This document shows, one piece after another, positions 7,253 to 15,018 of a stretch of 40,391 nt of DNA. A program made the translations under genes and the position numbers. The notes below the pieces were generated by a model that was given only the letters and a program-made list of their open reading frames with translations, made no database searches and was not told the DNA's origin. Each line of letters starts with the position of its first letter. Position 1 is the stretch's first letter. The DNA is from JAVBNO01 sp031551485 (GTDB taxonomy: Bacteria > Bacillota > Clostridia > Oscillospirales > Ruminococcaceae): positions 1-40,391 of the forward strand of contig JAVBNO010000050.1 of assembly GCA_031551485.1 (NCBI GenBank), given 5' to 3'.

Positions 7253-8707
7253 ATGGCTGACCACAACAATTCCCCCACCCTTTTCCCCAAAGGATTCTTG
7301 TGGGGAGGGGCCATTGCGGCCAATCAGACCGAGGGCGCTTTTGCAGAAGACGGCAAGGGGCTTACGCTTTTTGATGTGTTGCCCTGCGGCAAAAGCCGGG
7401 TGCAAACCGCATTGGAACACGGCCTGCAAATGCAAAACGGCGTCTATTATCCCGGCCACGATGCCATTGATTTTTACCACCGCTATCGGGAAGATGTGGC
7501 GCTGCTGGCCGGTATGGGTTTTACCGCCTTTCGCTTTTCTATCTGCTGGGCCCGCATTTTTCCCACCGGTGAAGAAGAAACGCCCAACGAGGCCGGCTTG
7601 CGCTTTTATGACGATTTGATCGATACGATTATTGCACATGGCATGGAGCCTGTGGCCACCATCCTCCACTACGAAATGCCCCTGCACCTGATCCGGAAGT
7701 ATGGTGGATTTCGCAGCCGCAAGGTCGTTTCACTGTATGCCCGCTATGCCGAAACGTTGTTCCGCCGCTATAGAAACAAAGTGAAATACTGGCTTACCAT
7801 CAACGAGATTAACATTGTACTTTATTCCCCTTTGGACGCCGGCGTTATTATCGGCGAAGGTGAGCATGCCCTTACCGTCAAGTACCAAACGGCCCACAAC
7901 CAGCTGGTGGCCAGCGCGCTGGCAGTCAAAATTGGCCGTTCCATTGCACCGGATGCCCAAATTGGCATGATGCTGGGGTACGAACCTGTTTATCCCAAAA
8001 CCTGCGCTCCCGGCGACATTTTGCTGGCGGAGGAAACGGAGCGAGAAATGCTGTTTTTTTCCGACGTAAGTGTGCTGGGGCATTACCCTTATTATATGGA
8101 AAAGTACTTTGCCGACAACAATATTTCCGTTGAGTGGGAACCAGGAGACGACGAGGTGCTGGCACAAGGCACTGTGGATTTTATTTCCTTTAGCTATTAT
8201 TCCTCCAGTGTTTGCAGCAGTGACCCCGCCGACCAGGCCCATATCAAACGGGGTAACATGGTGTACGGCATTGACAATCCCCACCTGCCCTCTAGCAAAT
8301 GGGGTTGGATTATTGATCCTGTCGGCCTGCGCATCTCGCTTAACCGGCTTTATTCCCGTTACCAGCTGCCGCTGTTTATTGTGGAAAACGGCCTGGGCGC
8401 CGAGGATGTCATGACGCCGGAGGGGGCGGTGAACGACGATTACCGCATCGATTATCTGCGCAAGCATTTGCTGGAAGTGCACAAGTCCATTGGCGACGGT
8501 GTGGAAGTGATGGGCTTTTTGTGCTGGGGGCCGATTGACATTGTCAGCGCCGCCAGCGGCGAGATGAGCAAGCGCTATGGCCTGATTCATGTGGACAAAG
8601 ACGACGCCGGCAACGGCACACTTGCCAGGACCTGCAAAAAATCGTATCATTGGTTCCGTAAGGTGATTGCATCCCAGGGTGAATTGCTTACAGAGGAGGA
8701 ATATTGA
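7253..8707 (+). CDS. Glycoside hydrolase family 1, 6-phospho-beta-glucosidase
   Basis: A 484-residue cytoplasmic enzyme that hydrolyses the phosphorylated disaccharide delivered by the PTS. The (beta/alpha)8 GH1 marks are all seen: FPKGFLWGGAIAANQTEG at the N terminus, the acid/base Glu185 in TINE and the nucleophile Glu378 in IVENG. A SAASGEMSKRYG segment near the C terminus carries the Ser, Lys and Tyr that hold the 6-phosphate in phospho-beta-glucosidases and phospho-beta-galactosidases; plain beta-glucosidases lack this. Start ATG 7253 lies behind AGGAG, 10 bases after the EIIC stop. Its TGA overlaps the next gene's ATG by one base, so translation is probably coupled. Gluco versus galacto preference is not settled by sequence reading. 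Confidence 0.93.
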   Translation: MADHNNSPTLFPKGFLWGGAIAANQTEGAFAEDGKGLTLFDVLPCGKSRVQTALEHGLQMQNGVYYPGHDAIDFYHRYREDVALLAGMGFTAFRFSICWARIFPTGEEETPNEAGLRFYDDLIDTIIAHGMEPVATILHYEMPLHLIRKYGGFRSRKVVSLYARYAETLFRRYRNKVKYWLTINEINIVLYSPLDAGVIIGEGEHALTVKYQTAHNQLVASALAVKIGRSIAPDAQIGMMLGYEPVYPKTCAPGDILLAEETEREMLFFSDVSVLGHYPYYMEKYFADNNISVEWEPGDDEVLAQGTVDFISFSYYSSSVCSSDPADQAHIKRGNMVYGIDNPHLPSSKWGWIIDPVGLRISLNRLYSRYQLPLFIVENGLGAEDVMTPEGAVNDDYRIDYLRKHLLEVHKSIGDGVEVMGFLCWGPIDIVSAASGEMSKRYGLIHVDKDDAGNGTLARTCKKSYHWFRKVIASQGELLTEEEY

Positions 8708-9021
8708 TGGTACGCATTATGCTTTTTTGTGCGGTCGGCATGTCCACCAGCATCCTTGTATCCAAAATGAAAGCGGCCGCCGAGGCCATGGGCCGGGACG
8801 ATATTGAAATCTTTGCTGTCAGCACCACCGAATATCCCGACCTGCTCTCCAAGGTGAATGTCTGCCTGCTGGGGCCCCAGGTCAAGTATTTGCTGCGCAA
8901 AGCCCAGAAACAGGGCGAGGAATTTGGCACTGTTGTAGACGTCATCGACCCCCAGGATTACGCTTTTGGCAACGGCGAACACGCCCTGCAACATGCCTTG
9001 GCATTGATGGAGAAACAATAA
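8707..9021 (+). CDS. PTS lactose/cellobiose-type EIIB component
   Basis: A 104-residue cytoplasmic phosphocarrier. The active cysteine is Cys8 in LFCAVGMSTS, at the first strand, exactly as in CelA/ChbB-type EIIB proteins; it takes phosphate from EIIA and passes it to the sugar on EIIC. The ATG at 8707 shares its A with the stop of the upstream glycosidase and is preceded by GAGGAGG; a TTG one codon up is open but unlikely. Length matches the family (100-106). Its stop overlaps the EIIA start by one base, so the two phosphocarriers should be made in balance. Confidence 0.93.
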   Translation: MVRIMLFCAVGMSTSILVSKMKAAAEAMGRDDIEIFAVSTTEYPDLLSKVNVCLLGPQVKYLLRKAQKQGEEFGTVVDVIDPQDYAFGNGEHALQHALALMEKQ

Positions 9022-9347
9022 TGGACATTGATCAAATTCACGAAATATCCTTTCAGATTATTACAGCGGCGGGCATGGCCAAGTCCGACTATATGGAGGC
9101 CCTTTATCTTTTCAAAGATGGCGAGGCGGCAGAAGCCAAAGCCAAGCTGAAAGAGGGCGACGAAGCGGCCGCCCGGGCCAAAGACCACCACATGGTGCTT
9201 TTGCGCAAAGAATGCAAGGACAAAGTACCCCAGGTGGCCCTGCTGCTGATGCACGCCGAAGACCAGCTTTTATCGGTGGAAACCATTAAAATTATGGTGG
9301 AAGAACTGATGGAGGTATATGCGCTTATTCGAAGCATTCCCAGCTAA
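9021..9347 (+). CDS. PTS lactose/cellobiose-type EIIA component
   Basis: A 108-residue helical protein of the PTS EIIA lactose/cellobiose family, which forms trimers and accepts phosphate from HPr. The phosphorylated histidine is His78 in LLLMHAEDQL, the usual position. IHEISFQIITAAGMAKS at the start is the family's first helix. Last gene of the EIIC-GH1-EIIB-EIIA operon, followed directly by a terminator hairpin. The order, with glycosidase inside the PTS genes, is common in Clostridia. Confidence 0.93.
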   Translation: MDIDQIHEISFQIITAAGMAKSDYMEALYLFKDGEAAEAKAKLKEGDEAAARAKDHHMVLLRKECKDKVPQVALLLMHAEDQLLSVETIKIMVEELMEVYALIRSIPS

Positions 9348-9358
9348 GATGTGAGATA

Positions 9359-9394
9359 AAGAAGACAGGAGGGCAAATGCTCTCCTGTCTTCTT
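9359..9394 (+). terminator. Terminator of the PTS operon
   Basis: A 13-bp perfect stem (AAGAAGACAGGAG, 9359-9371, with 9382-9394) begins 12 bases after the EIIA stop. The descending arm is pyrimidine-rich and ends in TTCTT. Confidence 0.8.
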
Positions 9395-9453
9395 GGTTGC
9401 AGTCACATATCAGCCTATCTTGCCCAGCACTTTAGTTTTTGATTGATTACCGT

Positions 9454-9482
9454 TTGCCATTATCGCCAAAATCATATATGCT
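9454..9482 (+). promoter_or_regulatory. Putative promoter of the glycerate kinase operon
   Basis: TTGCCA (9454-9459), 17 bases, TATGCT (9477-9482), about 50 bases before the kinase start. The nearby ATATATGCTGTATATATTC is weakly palindromic and could be an operator. Confidence 0.4.
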
Positions 9483-9531
9483 GTATATATTCAGAAAGGC
9501 CATTTCTGTTCTGTTGTGGGAGAGGTGCGCA

Positions 9532-10671
9532 ATGCAGAAAATCATTTTAATTCCGGACAGCTTTAAAGGGACGATGTCCTCCCAGGACATTTGCGGTATC
9601 ATGGCCAAAGCTATACGGGGGCACTACCCAAAGGCGGATATCCTGTCCATTCCTGTGGCCGACGGTGGCGAGGGCAGTGTGGACAGCTTTTTGGCTGCTG
9701 TGGGCGGGCAAAAGGTCGCGGCCACTGTCAAGGGGCCTTACTTTGCGGATATGGAAAGCTTTTATGGCCTGCTGCCGGATGGCACCGCGGTCATTGAAAT
9801 GGCGGCCTGCGCCGGACTGCCGCTGGTGGAGGATCGAAAGGTTCCCGCCAAAACGACCACATTCGGGGTGGGGCAGCTGATCGCCCACGCCGCCAGTGCC
9901 GGGTGCGCCAAAATCATCGTGGGCCTGGGGGGCAGCGCCACCAATGACGGGGGTACCGGGGCAGCCGCCGCCCTGGGTGTTCGCTTTCTTGACGCTAAAG
10001 GCGAAGCCTTTATTCCGGTGGGCGGGACGCTGAAGCATATTGTCCACATTGATATGTCCGGTCTGCTTCCCGCCCTTTCAAAGATCAACATCGTTACCAT
10101 GTGCGACATTGACAATCCGCTGTGCGGCCCCCAAGGGGCGGCTTTTGTATTCGGCCCCCAAAAGGGCGCCGGGCCCGAAATGGCGAAGGCGTTGGATGAA
10201 GGACTTGCCCATTTAGGTGCCGTTATCAGGGCCGATTTGGGGCAGGATATTATGAATATGCCCGGGGCCGGCGCGGCCGGCGGCATGGGCGGCGGCATGG
10301 CGGCCTTTTTGGGGTCTCCTCTCCAAATGGGCATTGAGGTTGTGCTGGATACAGTGGGGTTTGACGCCCTTGTCACCGGCGCCGATTTGGTGATCACCGG
10401 CGAAGGCAAGATTGATGCCCAGTCGCTGCGGGGCAAAGTGGTGATTGGGGTAGCACGGCGGACGCGAACGCAAGGGGTACCGCTGGTCGCCATTGTGGGC
10501 GACATTGGCGACGGAATTGAGGGTGTTTACACCGAAGGAGTGGATGGCATTTTCAGCATCAACCGGGTGGCCATTCCCTTTTGCGAATCCAAAGCGCGCA
10601 GCAAAGAGGATCTTTTTTTAACGATGGACAATCTGATGCGTTTTGTCAAAACGCTGCAAAAGCGGCGTTGA
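9532..10671 (+). CDS. Glycerate kinase (GarK/GlxK family)
   Basis: A 379-residue kinase that phosphorylates D-glycerate, feeding it into lower glycolysis. It opens with the family mark IILIPDSFKGTMSS (residues 4-17), has VADGGEGSVDSF near residues 42-53, the glycine-rich VGLGGSATNDGGTG around 133-146 and VITGEGKIDAQS near 286-297. Length is normal (375-385). I chose ATG 9532 because GAGAGG precedes it; an upstream in-frame ATG at 9439 would put the putative promoter inside the gene. It is followed 39 bases later by a lactonase-like gene in the same direction. The glycerate source is not visible in the window. Confidence 0.92.
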   Translation: MQKIILIPDSFKGTMSSQDICGIMAKAIRGHYPKADILSIPVADGGEGSVDSFLAAVGGQKVAATVKGPYFADMESFYGLLPDGTAVIEMAACAGLPLVEDRKVPAKTTTFGVGQLIAHAASAGCAKIIVGLGGSATNDGGTGAAAALGVRFLDAKGEAFIPVGGTLKHIVHIDMSGLLPALSKINIVTMCDIDNPLCGPQGAAFVFGPQKGAGPEMAKALDEGLAHLGAVIRADLGQDIMNMPGAGAAGGMGGGMAAFLGSPLQMGIEVVLDTVGFDALVTGADLVITGEGKIDAQSLRGKVVIGVARRTRTQGVPLVAIVGDIGDGIEGVYTEGVDGIFSINRVAIPFCESKARSKEDLFLTMDNLMRFVKTLQKRR

Positions 10672-10710
10672 GAGCAAGAATATCGGTTGATAGAAGAAAG
10701 GGGCAAAAGC

Positions 10711-11754
10711 ATGGCCACATTGATTGCCGGCAGTTATACACAGGAAAGTAAAGAAGGAATCTATTGGTTTGATATAGACCCGCAAAAGGAATATGCCACC
10801 CTTTGCGCCACAGCGGCACAAACGCCCAACCCCTCCTTTTTGGCAGCGCGGGGCAACCGGCTATATGCCGTCAGCGAACAGCTGAACAACGGCTGGATTG
10901 ACACCTACGCCCTGGAGGATCGCCAATTGACCTATCTGAGCCGGCTGCCGGTGCCGGGCTCTTGTTTGTGCCATCTGTCCCAAAGCACAGACGGACAGAT
11001 GTTGTTTGCCGCCGGTTATATGAGCGGCAATGTAAGCGCCTGCCTTTTGGGCGCGAACGGCATACCCGTGCAGTTGGCCTGCCAAATACAGCATCGGGGA
11101 CAGGGTACCCACCCCCAGCGACAGGAAGGGCCGCACGCCCACTCGGTGACGCCGGACCCCACAGGCCAATTTGTGCTGGCTGCCGACCTGGGGTTGGACC
11201 GGTTGCTGATTTATCGCATCCACCCGGAAACAGGCATGCTGGCCGCAAACGCCGCCCAGCCTTTTGTCGCGTTGCCGCCGGGCGAAGGCCCCCGGCATTT
11301 TGCATTCTCCCCCGCCGGACGACATGGCTATTTGACGACCGAGCTGCAAAATCATATCGTTGTGTTTGACTGGAACGGCGGCGACGGCGTTTTGACCGCT
11401 AAACAAACGTTGCCTTTGCTGCCGCTGTCTTTCACCGGGGAAGCGTTGGCCGCCGATGTGCACCTGTCTGCCGACGGCCGGTTCCTCTACGCATCGGTGC
11501 GGGGGGGGGACTTATTGGCAGCCTTTGCCGTTTTGGAGGATGGATTGTTGGAGCCGCTGGGCTTTTTTGATTGCGGCGGCCAATGGCCCCGTCATTTCTG
11601 CTTTTCGGAAGACGGCAACTGGTTGGCTGTCGCCAACCAATTTTCCCACTGTGTTTCCATTTTACCCCGGGATCCCGCCACCGGGCACGTCGGTGCTGTG
11701 CAGCAAAAGTTGGATGTGCCGGAGGCCTCCTTTGTCATGTGGCAAGCGGAATAA
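10711..11754 (+). CDS. Beta-propeller lactonase (6-phosphogluconolactonase, YbhE/Pgl type)
   Basis: A 347-residue protein of the seven-bladed beta-propeller lactonase family, whose best known member hydrolyses 6-phosphogluconolactone. Typical segments are IAGSYTQ at the start, QEGPHAHSV (near residue 140) followed by DLGLDR, PPGEGPRHFAFSP and WPRHFCFSEDG at the ends of blades. Length fits (330-370). ATG 10711 is preceded by AAAGGGG. It lies directly after glycerate kinase and ends at a strong terminator, so the two form a small operon. With sugar-acid genes on both sides, a different sugar lactone is as likely as the phosphogluconolactone; the substrate is inferred. Confidence 0.83.
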   Translation: MATLIAGSYTQESKEGIYWFDIDPQKEYATLCATAAQTPNPSFLAARGNRLYAVSEQLNNGWIDTYALEDRQLTYLSRLPVPGSCLCHLSQSTDGQMLFAAGYMSGNVSACLLGANGIPVQLACQIQHRGQGTHPQRQEGPHAHSVTPDPTGQFVLAADLGLDRLLIYRIHPETGMLAANAAQPFVALPPGEGPRHFAFSPAGRHGYLTTELQNHIVVFDWNGGDGVLTAKQTLPLLPLSFTGEALAADVHLSADGRFLYASVRGGDLLAAFAVLEDGLLEPLGFFDCGGQWPRHFCFSEDGNWLAVANQFSHCVSILPRDPATGHVGAVQQKLDVPEASFVMWQAE

Positions 11755-11766
11755 TTGTATGCATAA

Positions 11767-11806
11767 AAAAACAGCTGTCCGGTATTGAGGCCGGACAGCT
11801 GTTTTT
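11767..11806. terminator. Bidirectional terminator between lactonase and GntR regulator
   Basis: A 16-bp perfect stem (11767-11782 with 11791-11806) starts with AAAAA and ends with TTTTT, so it works on both strands: after the lactonase (stop 11754) and after the regulator (stop 11816). Confidence 0.9.
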
Positions 11807-11815
11807 GCATTTTGT

Positions 11816-12562
11816 TTATTGGCGAAAGTAGTCGCGGGAAGGCGCGCCCTGCATCTGAATATGCAATTCATATGTGTCGGGGCGCAATTTTGTTTCCACA
11901 TATTCCAGCGGGCCATTTTTGGACTGCGCCGTGCGGCGAAAGAGCAAAAGCGGATCGCCTACTTTAATGCCCAGCAACCTGGCATCCACCAGGTCGGCCA
12001 CCGTGGCCGTCACAACTTCATCGCCGTATTCAAAGGTGACACCATATTGACGCTCCAAAAAATCATATAGATTGGCAAACGCCTGACTGTGTTTATCCAA
12101 ATCAGGAAAAAAGTCTTGGCGCAGATAGTTGCAGATAAAACCAAAAGGGGTGTCGCCCAAAAAAGGCAGACGCTGCATCCGATAAACCGGCGTACCCTCG
12201 GCCACTTCCAGCGCCGCCGCCATTTGGCCCTCCGCCCGCACCGTGTCAATATAAATGCCGCGGAAGTTAAATTCTCCCAGTTCTTCGTGCAATTGTTCCC
12301 GCACTGAAACGACATTGTGGAATTTGTGATAGTGGGTATTGGGGGTCATACCGATGACCTCGGTGCCGTAGCCCTGGCGCACCGAAATAAGGCCGGCCAG
12401 CACCAGCAGCGAGATTGCTTTGCGCACGGTGGTACGGCTTACGTGAAAACGTTCTTCCAGTTCCGGTTCCGCCGGCAGCAAATCGCCAATTTGATATTTG
12501 CCTTCCATGATTTCTTTTTTTAGTTCTCCACAAACAATTTGGTAAGCCGGCAGTTTCGACAT
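11816..12562 (-). CDS. GntR-family (HutC/FarR subfamily) regulator with UTRA domain
   Basis: A 248-residue transcription factor. A winged helix-turn-helix occupies about residues 5-70 (LPAEPELEERFHVSRTTVRKA is the recognition region). The UTRA ligand-binding domain follows from about 90 to 235, with PVYRMQRLPFLGDTPFGF and LLLFRRTAQSKNGPLEYVET at its conserved strands. UTRA regulators bind sugar phosphates, fatty acids or histidine-pathway metabolites. It is divergent from the ABC/dehydratase operon 364 bases away, which it most likely represses. GGGGAAGGG precedes the ATG. Two sets of short direct repeats lie just upstream (12577-12606 and 12635-12653) and may be its own operators. Confidence 0.87.
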   Translation of the reverse strand: MSKLPAYQIVCGELKKEIMEGKYQIGDLLPAEPELEERFHVSRTTVRKAISLLVLAGLISVRQGYGTEVIGMTPNTHYHKFHNVVSVREQLHEELGEFNFRGIYIDTVRAEGQMAAALEVAEGTPVYRMQRLPFLGDTPFGFICNYLRQDFFPDLDKHSQAFANLYDFLERQYGVTFEYGDEVVTATVADLVDARLLGIKVGDPLLLFRRTAQSKNGPLEYVETKLRPDTYELHIQMQGAPSRDYFRQ

Positions 12563-12576
12563 TTTACCCTTCCCCT

Positions 12577-12606
12577 ATGCGTGTACTCTCTATGCGTATG
12601 CTCTCT
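12577..12606. repeat. Tandem 15-bp direct repeat in the regulator leader
   Basis: ATGCGTGTACTCTCT (12577-12591) is followed at once by ATGCGTATGCTCTCT (12592-12606), 13 of 15 bases equal. It lies next to the regulator's ribosome site. It could be an autoregulatory site or a slippage duplication. Confidence 0.6.
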
Positions 12607-12634
12607 ATGTTACAGTCATCTTGTCTACAAATGC

Positions 12635-12653
12635 AAACATATTTAAAACATAT
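12635..12653. promoter_or_regulatory. Direct repeat spaced one helical turn, candidate GntR operator
   Basis: AAACATAT occurs at 12635-12642 and again at 12646-12653, 11 bases apart, so both copies face the same side of the helix. It sits in the 363-base gap between the divergent regulator and the ABC operon; the rest of that gap is AT-rich and noncoding. Confidence 0.35.
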
Positions 12654-12811
12654 CTAATTATTTTCCGTCTTATATATGATAGTGCATAATTCCGGTTTGT
12701 CAAGGGTGCGGGTTGGTAAATACGCATAAATTTGACATTTTCGGCCCTAAATCTTAGATTTTATGTGAATTTTGCATAATATTTTAGAGCATCTTTGTTT
12801 CAATAAACACA

Positions 12812-12840
12812 TTTACTTTCTCATTTCCATTGTGTTATGA
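12812..12840 (+). promoter_or_regulatory. Putative promoter of the ABC transporter operon
   Basis: TTTACT (12812-12817), 17 bases, TTATGA (12835-12840). The start point would be near 12847, about 80 bases ahead of the binding-protein gene. Confidence 0.4.
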
Positions 12841-12850
12841 TGTAAACATC
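12839..12850. promoter_or_regulatory. Palindrome GATGTAAACATC over the start point, candidate operator
   Basis: GATGT and ACATC are exact inverted repeats around AA, and the core TGTAAACA resembles sites of LacI/CcpA-type regulators. It overlaps the end of the -10 box. Downstream, GGTAT occurs twice, 25 bases apart (12858 and 12883). Which protein binds is unknown. Confidence 0.4.
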
Positions 12851-12925
12851 ACTAAATGGTATCTAAATAGACCGTTTTAAGTGGTATTCAAATTTGTCAA
12901 CTAAACACATGTAGGAGGAAAAGAA

Positions 12926-13954
12926 ATGTCCAAAAAACTTCTCTCAATCATGCTCGCTGTTGTGCTGGTCTGTGCTGTTGCGCTTTCCGGCTGCGGTGGC
13001 AACACTGCCACACCCCCCGCTGCTGGCAGCACTTCTGATGGGGCTCCTTCGGAAGCCGCATCCAGAACGATCAAAGAGAAACCGTCCATTTACATCGTAA
13101 CCGTTATGTCCGGCGGCGCGGCCTGGGGCCAATATGAAGCCGGCTTTAACAAAGCCTGCGAAGAGCTTGGCTGGGACGGCCACTATCTGGCACCCCAAAG
13201 CTTTAACTCTGCTGCCGAGCTGGTTACACTTTGCGAAACGGCTATTACCAACGGCGCCGACATTCTGCTGCCTGTCATCGTCGACAACGACGCTTTCAGC
13301 GATGTGCTGGATTCCGCCAAAGCCAAAAACATTCCTATGGTAGGCGTTCAGGTTGACGATTCCCATTTGGACGCTGTTATCGGCACCGATCCCGTTAACC
13401 TTGGCTATGCCATTGCCGAGGCACTTGTGCAAGTGATGGGCGACGAACCGATCAACGTAGCTACCATGCAAACCGGTTTGGCCCACGCCATCCAGAACAC
13501 CCAGCGGGAAGCTTTTGAGAAAAAACTGCTTGAACTGCGCCCCGATGCCAAAGTGGTAGACAGACTGGAGTGCAATTCCAATGCCGCCACTTCCGCTGAC
13601 AAAATCTCCGCTACTTATCTGGCGAACCCCGATTGTAACTCCATGGTTTCTTTTGACAGCTATGCCGGTTTGGGCGGCGCTGCTTTTGTGGAAGAGAAAG
13701 GCCTTCAGGGCAAATTCAAAGTTGTCGGTATTGACGATGGCGCCGAAATTCTGCGCTGCATCAAGAGCGGCACCATGGCTTGCACTGTTGCCCAGATGTG
13801 GTACGACATTGGCTACAAGAGCGTTTACATTGCCAAAGACGTTTACGAAGGCAAAACCGTTGACCATTATAGTGACGCCGGTTCCGCTATCATTCTGGCC
13901 GACCAGGTTGATAAATGGGCTGCTGATCATGGCATTGATATGAGTGCCGCATAA
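12926..13954 (+). CDS. Sugar ABC transporter substrate-binding lipoprotein (type 1 periplasmic fold)
   Basis: A 342-residue exported lipoprotein. The signal peptide ends in the lipobox LSGC with Cys23 as the lipidated residue; a flexible Gly/Ser/Ala/Pro linker follows. From about residue 50 it has the ribose/xylose-binding-protein type fold: VTVMSGGAAWGQYEAGF, then LPVIVDNDAF in the first lobe and VGIDDGAEI and GTMACTVAQ in the second. The start follows GGAGG. First gene of a six-gene operon with an RbsC-like permease, an RbsA-like ATPase, a creatininase-family hydrolase, an SDR and an RspA/ManD-type dehydratase. The ligand is therefore more likely a sugar acid or its derivative than ribose, an inference from context. 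Confidence 0.9.
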   Translation: MSKKLLSIMLAVVLVCAVALSGCGGNTATPPAAGSTSDGAPSEAASRTIKEKPSIYIVTVMSGGAAWGQYEAGFNKACEELGWDGHYLAPQSFNSAAELVTLCETAITNGADILLPVIVDNDAFSDVLDSAKAKNIPMVGVQVDDSHLDAVIGTDPVNLGYAIAEALVQVMGDEPINVATMQTGLAHAIQNTQREAFEKKLLELRPDAKVVDRLECNSNAATSADKISATYLANPDCNSMVSFDSYAGLGGAAFVEEKGLQGKFKVVGIDDGAEILRCIKSGTMACTVAQMWYDIGYKSVYIAKDVYEGKTVDHYSDAGSAIILADQVDKWAADHGIDMSAA

Positions 13955-13983
13955 ACCAGGCAGACTGGTTCAGATCTTGGTGG

Positions 13984-14026
13984 GGGCTGCTGCAGCTGAC
14001 AATAGATGCATCAGCCCTTATTTTTT
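13984..14026 (+). terminator. Leaky terminator or mRNA-stabilising hairpin between binding protein and permease
   Basis: An 11-bp stem with one mismatch (13984-13994 with 14007-14017) is followed by TTATTTTTT. It lies in the 84-base gap inside the operon, just before the permease ribosome site. Such hairpins let the binding protein be made in excess over the membrane parts. Confidence 0.65.
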
Positions 14027-14038
14027 GGAGGATTCAAT

Positions 14039-15004
14039 ATGAATTTAAAAAGCATTGCAAAGGGTATCTTATCCAAAAACGAGCTGGGTACCCTGTTGCC
14101 AATGGCGTTGCTCCTGATTATTGTGAGCTTTGTCAATCCCAACTTTTTCGCACCCGGCAACTTGCTCGACATCTTGCGCACCGCCAGTTTCACTTTCATC
14201 ATTGCGGTTCCCATCACATTTCTGATGTCTGCCGGCGGCATGGACCTGTCCATCGGCGCGGCCACCAGCTTTGGCGGCGTCATTTGCGCTTTTGCCCTTA
14301 AGGCCGGTTTGCCGTTGCCTGTGGCCATTTTGCTGGCTTTGGCGGGCGGCGCTATCATCGGCGTTGTCAACGGCGTTGTCATTGTACATTTCGCACTCCC
14401 TGCGTTTATCGCCACTTTGGGCGTTCAGTATGCCGTTAACGGCATCATTGCCATCTCGACTAAGAATTTGGCCATTTCCGGCTTTGCCGACGCCTTTAAA
14501 ATCATCGGGCAGGGCAAGCTGTTCGGCACCATTTCTTTCACCATCATCTATGCACTTATTATCGGCATCATCGGACATATTACGCTGACGCGCACCAAGT
14601 TTGGCCGCTCTGTGCTGGCCATTGGCGGCAACAGCGAAACAGCCAATCTGGCGGGTATTCGCGTCAATGCCACCCGCATCAGCATTTACATTGCCACCTC
14701 TATCTTTGCCGCCCTTTCCGGTGTTTTATTGGCTTCGCGCTTTGCCAGTGCCCAGCCCAACTCCGGCACCGGCACTGAGCTGACGATTATGGCGGCCGTT
14801 ATCATTGGCGGTACCAGCATGTTTGGCGGTTCGGGCACTGTGCTGGGCTCGGCTATCGGCTGTATTTTGCTGGCCACCATCACCAACGCTCTGATTGTCA
14901 TGGGCGTATCGACATTTTGGCAGAACCTGATTTTCGGTATCATTTTGATTGCCGCTATCTTCATTGATAAATATCGCCGCAAAGCCAGCGGTGGCGATGC
15001 GTAA
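14039..15004 (+). CDS. Sugar ABC transporter permease (RbsC-like, BPD_transp_2)
   Basis: A 321-residue membrane protein with about nine or ten hydrophobic segments. Family marks are SAGGMDLSIGA (about residues 63-73), the GxxNGxxV pattern in GVVNGVVIVHFALPAFIATLG, and IGGNSETANLAGIRVN in the loop that contacts the ATPase. A glycine-rich IIGGTSMFGGSG precedes the last helices. Length matches RbsC/XylH-type permeases (315-330). ATG 14039 is preceded by GGAGG; an earlier in-frame ATG at 14006 lies inside the intercistronic hairpin and is rejected. It ends at 15004, next to the ATPase gene. Probably a homodimer. Confidence 0.92.
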   Translation: MNLKSIAKGILSKNELGTLLPMALLLIIVSFVNPNFFAPGNLLDILRTASFTFIIAVPITFLMSAGGMDLSIGAATSFGGVICAFALKAGLPLPVAILLALAGGAIIGVVNGVVIVHFALPAFIATLGVQYAVNGIIAISTKNLAISGFADAFKIIGQGKLFGTISFTIIYALIIGIIGHITLTRTKFGRSVLAIGGNSETANLAGIRVNATRISIYIATSIFAALSGVLLASRFASAQPNSGTGTELTIMAAVIIGGTSMFGGSGTVLGSAIGCILLATITNALIVMGVSTFWQNLIFGIILIAAIFIDKYRRKASGGDA

Positions 15005-15018
15005 TGGGAGGTAACATT

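Noticed and set aside
6421..7323. Minus-strand open frame of 300 codons across the EIIC gene, and a similar one at 7730-8650 across the GH1 gene
   Set aside because: Shadows of GC-rich coding DNA; Gly/His/Asn-rich products without motifs or ribosome sites.
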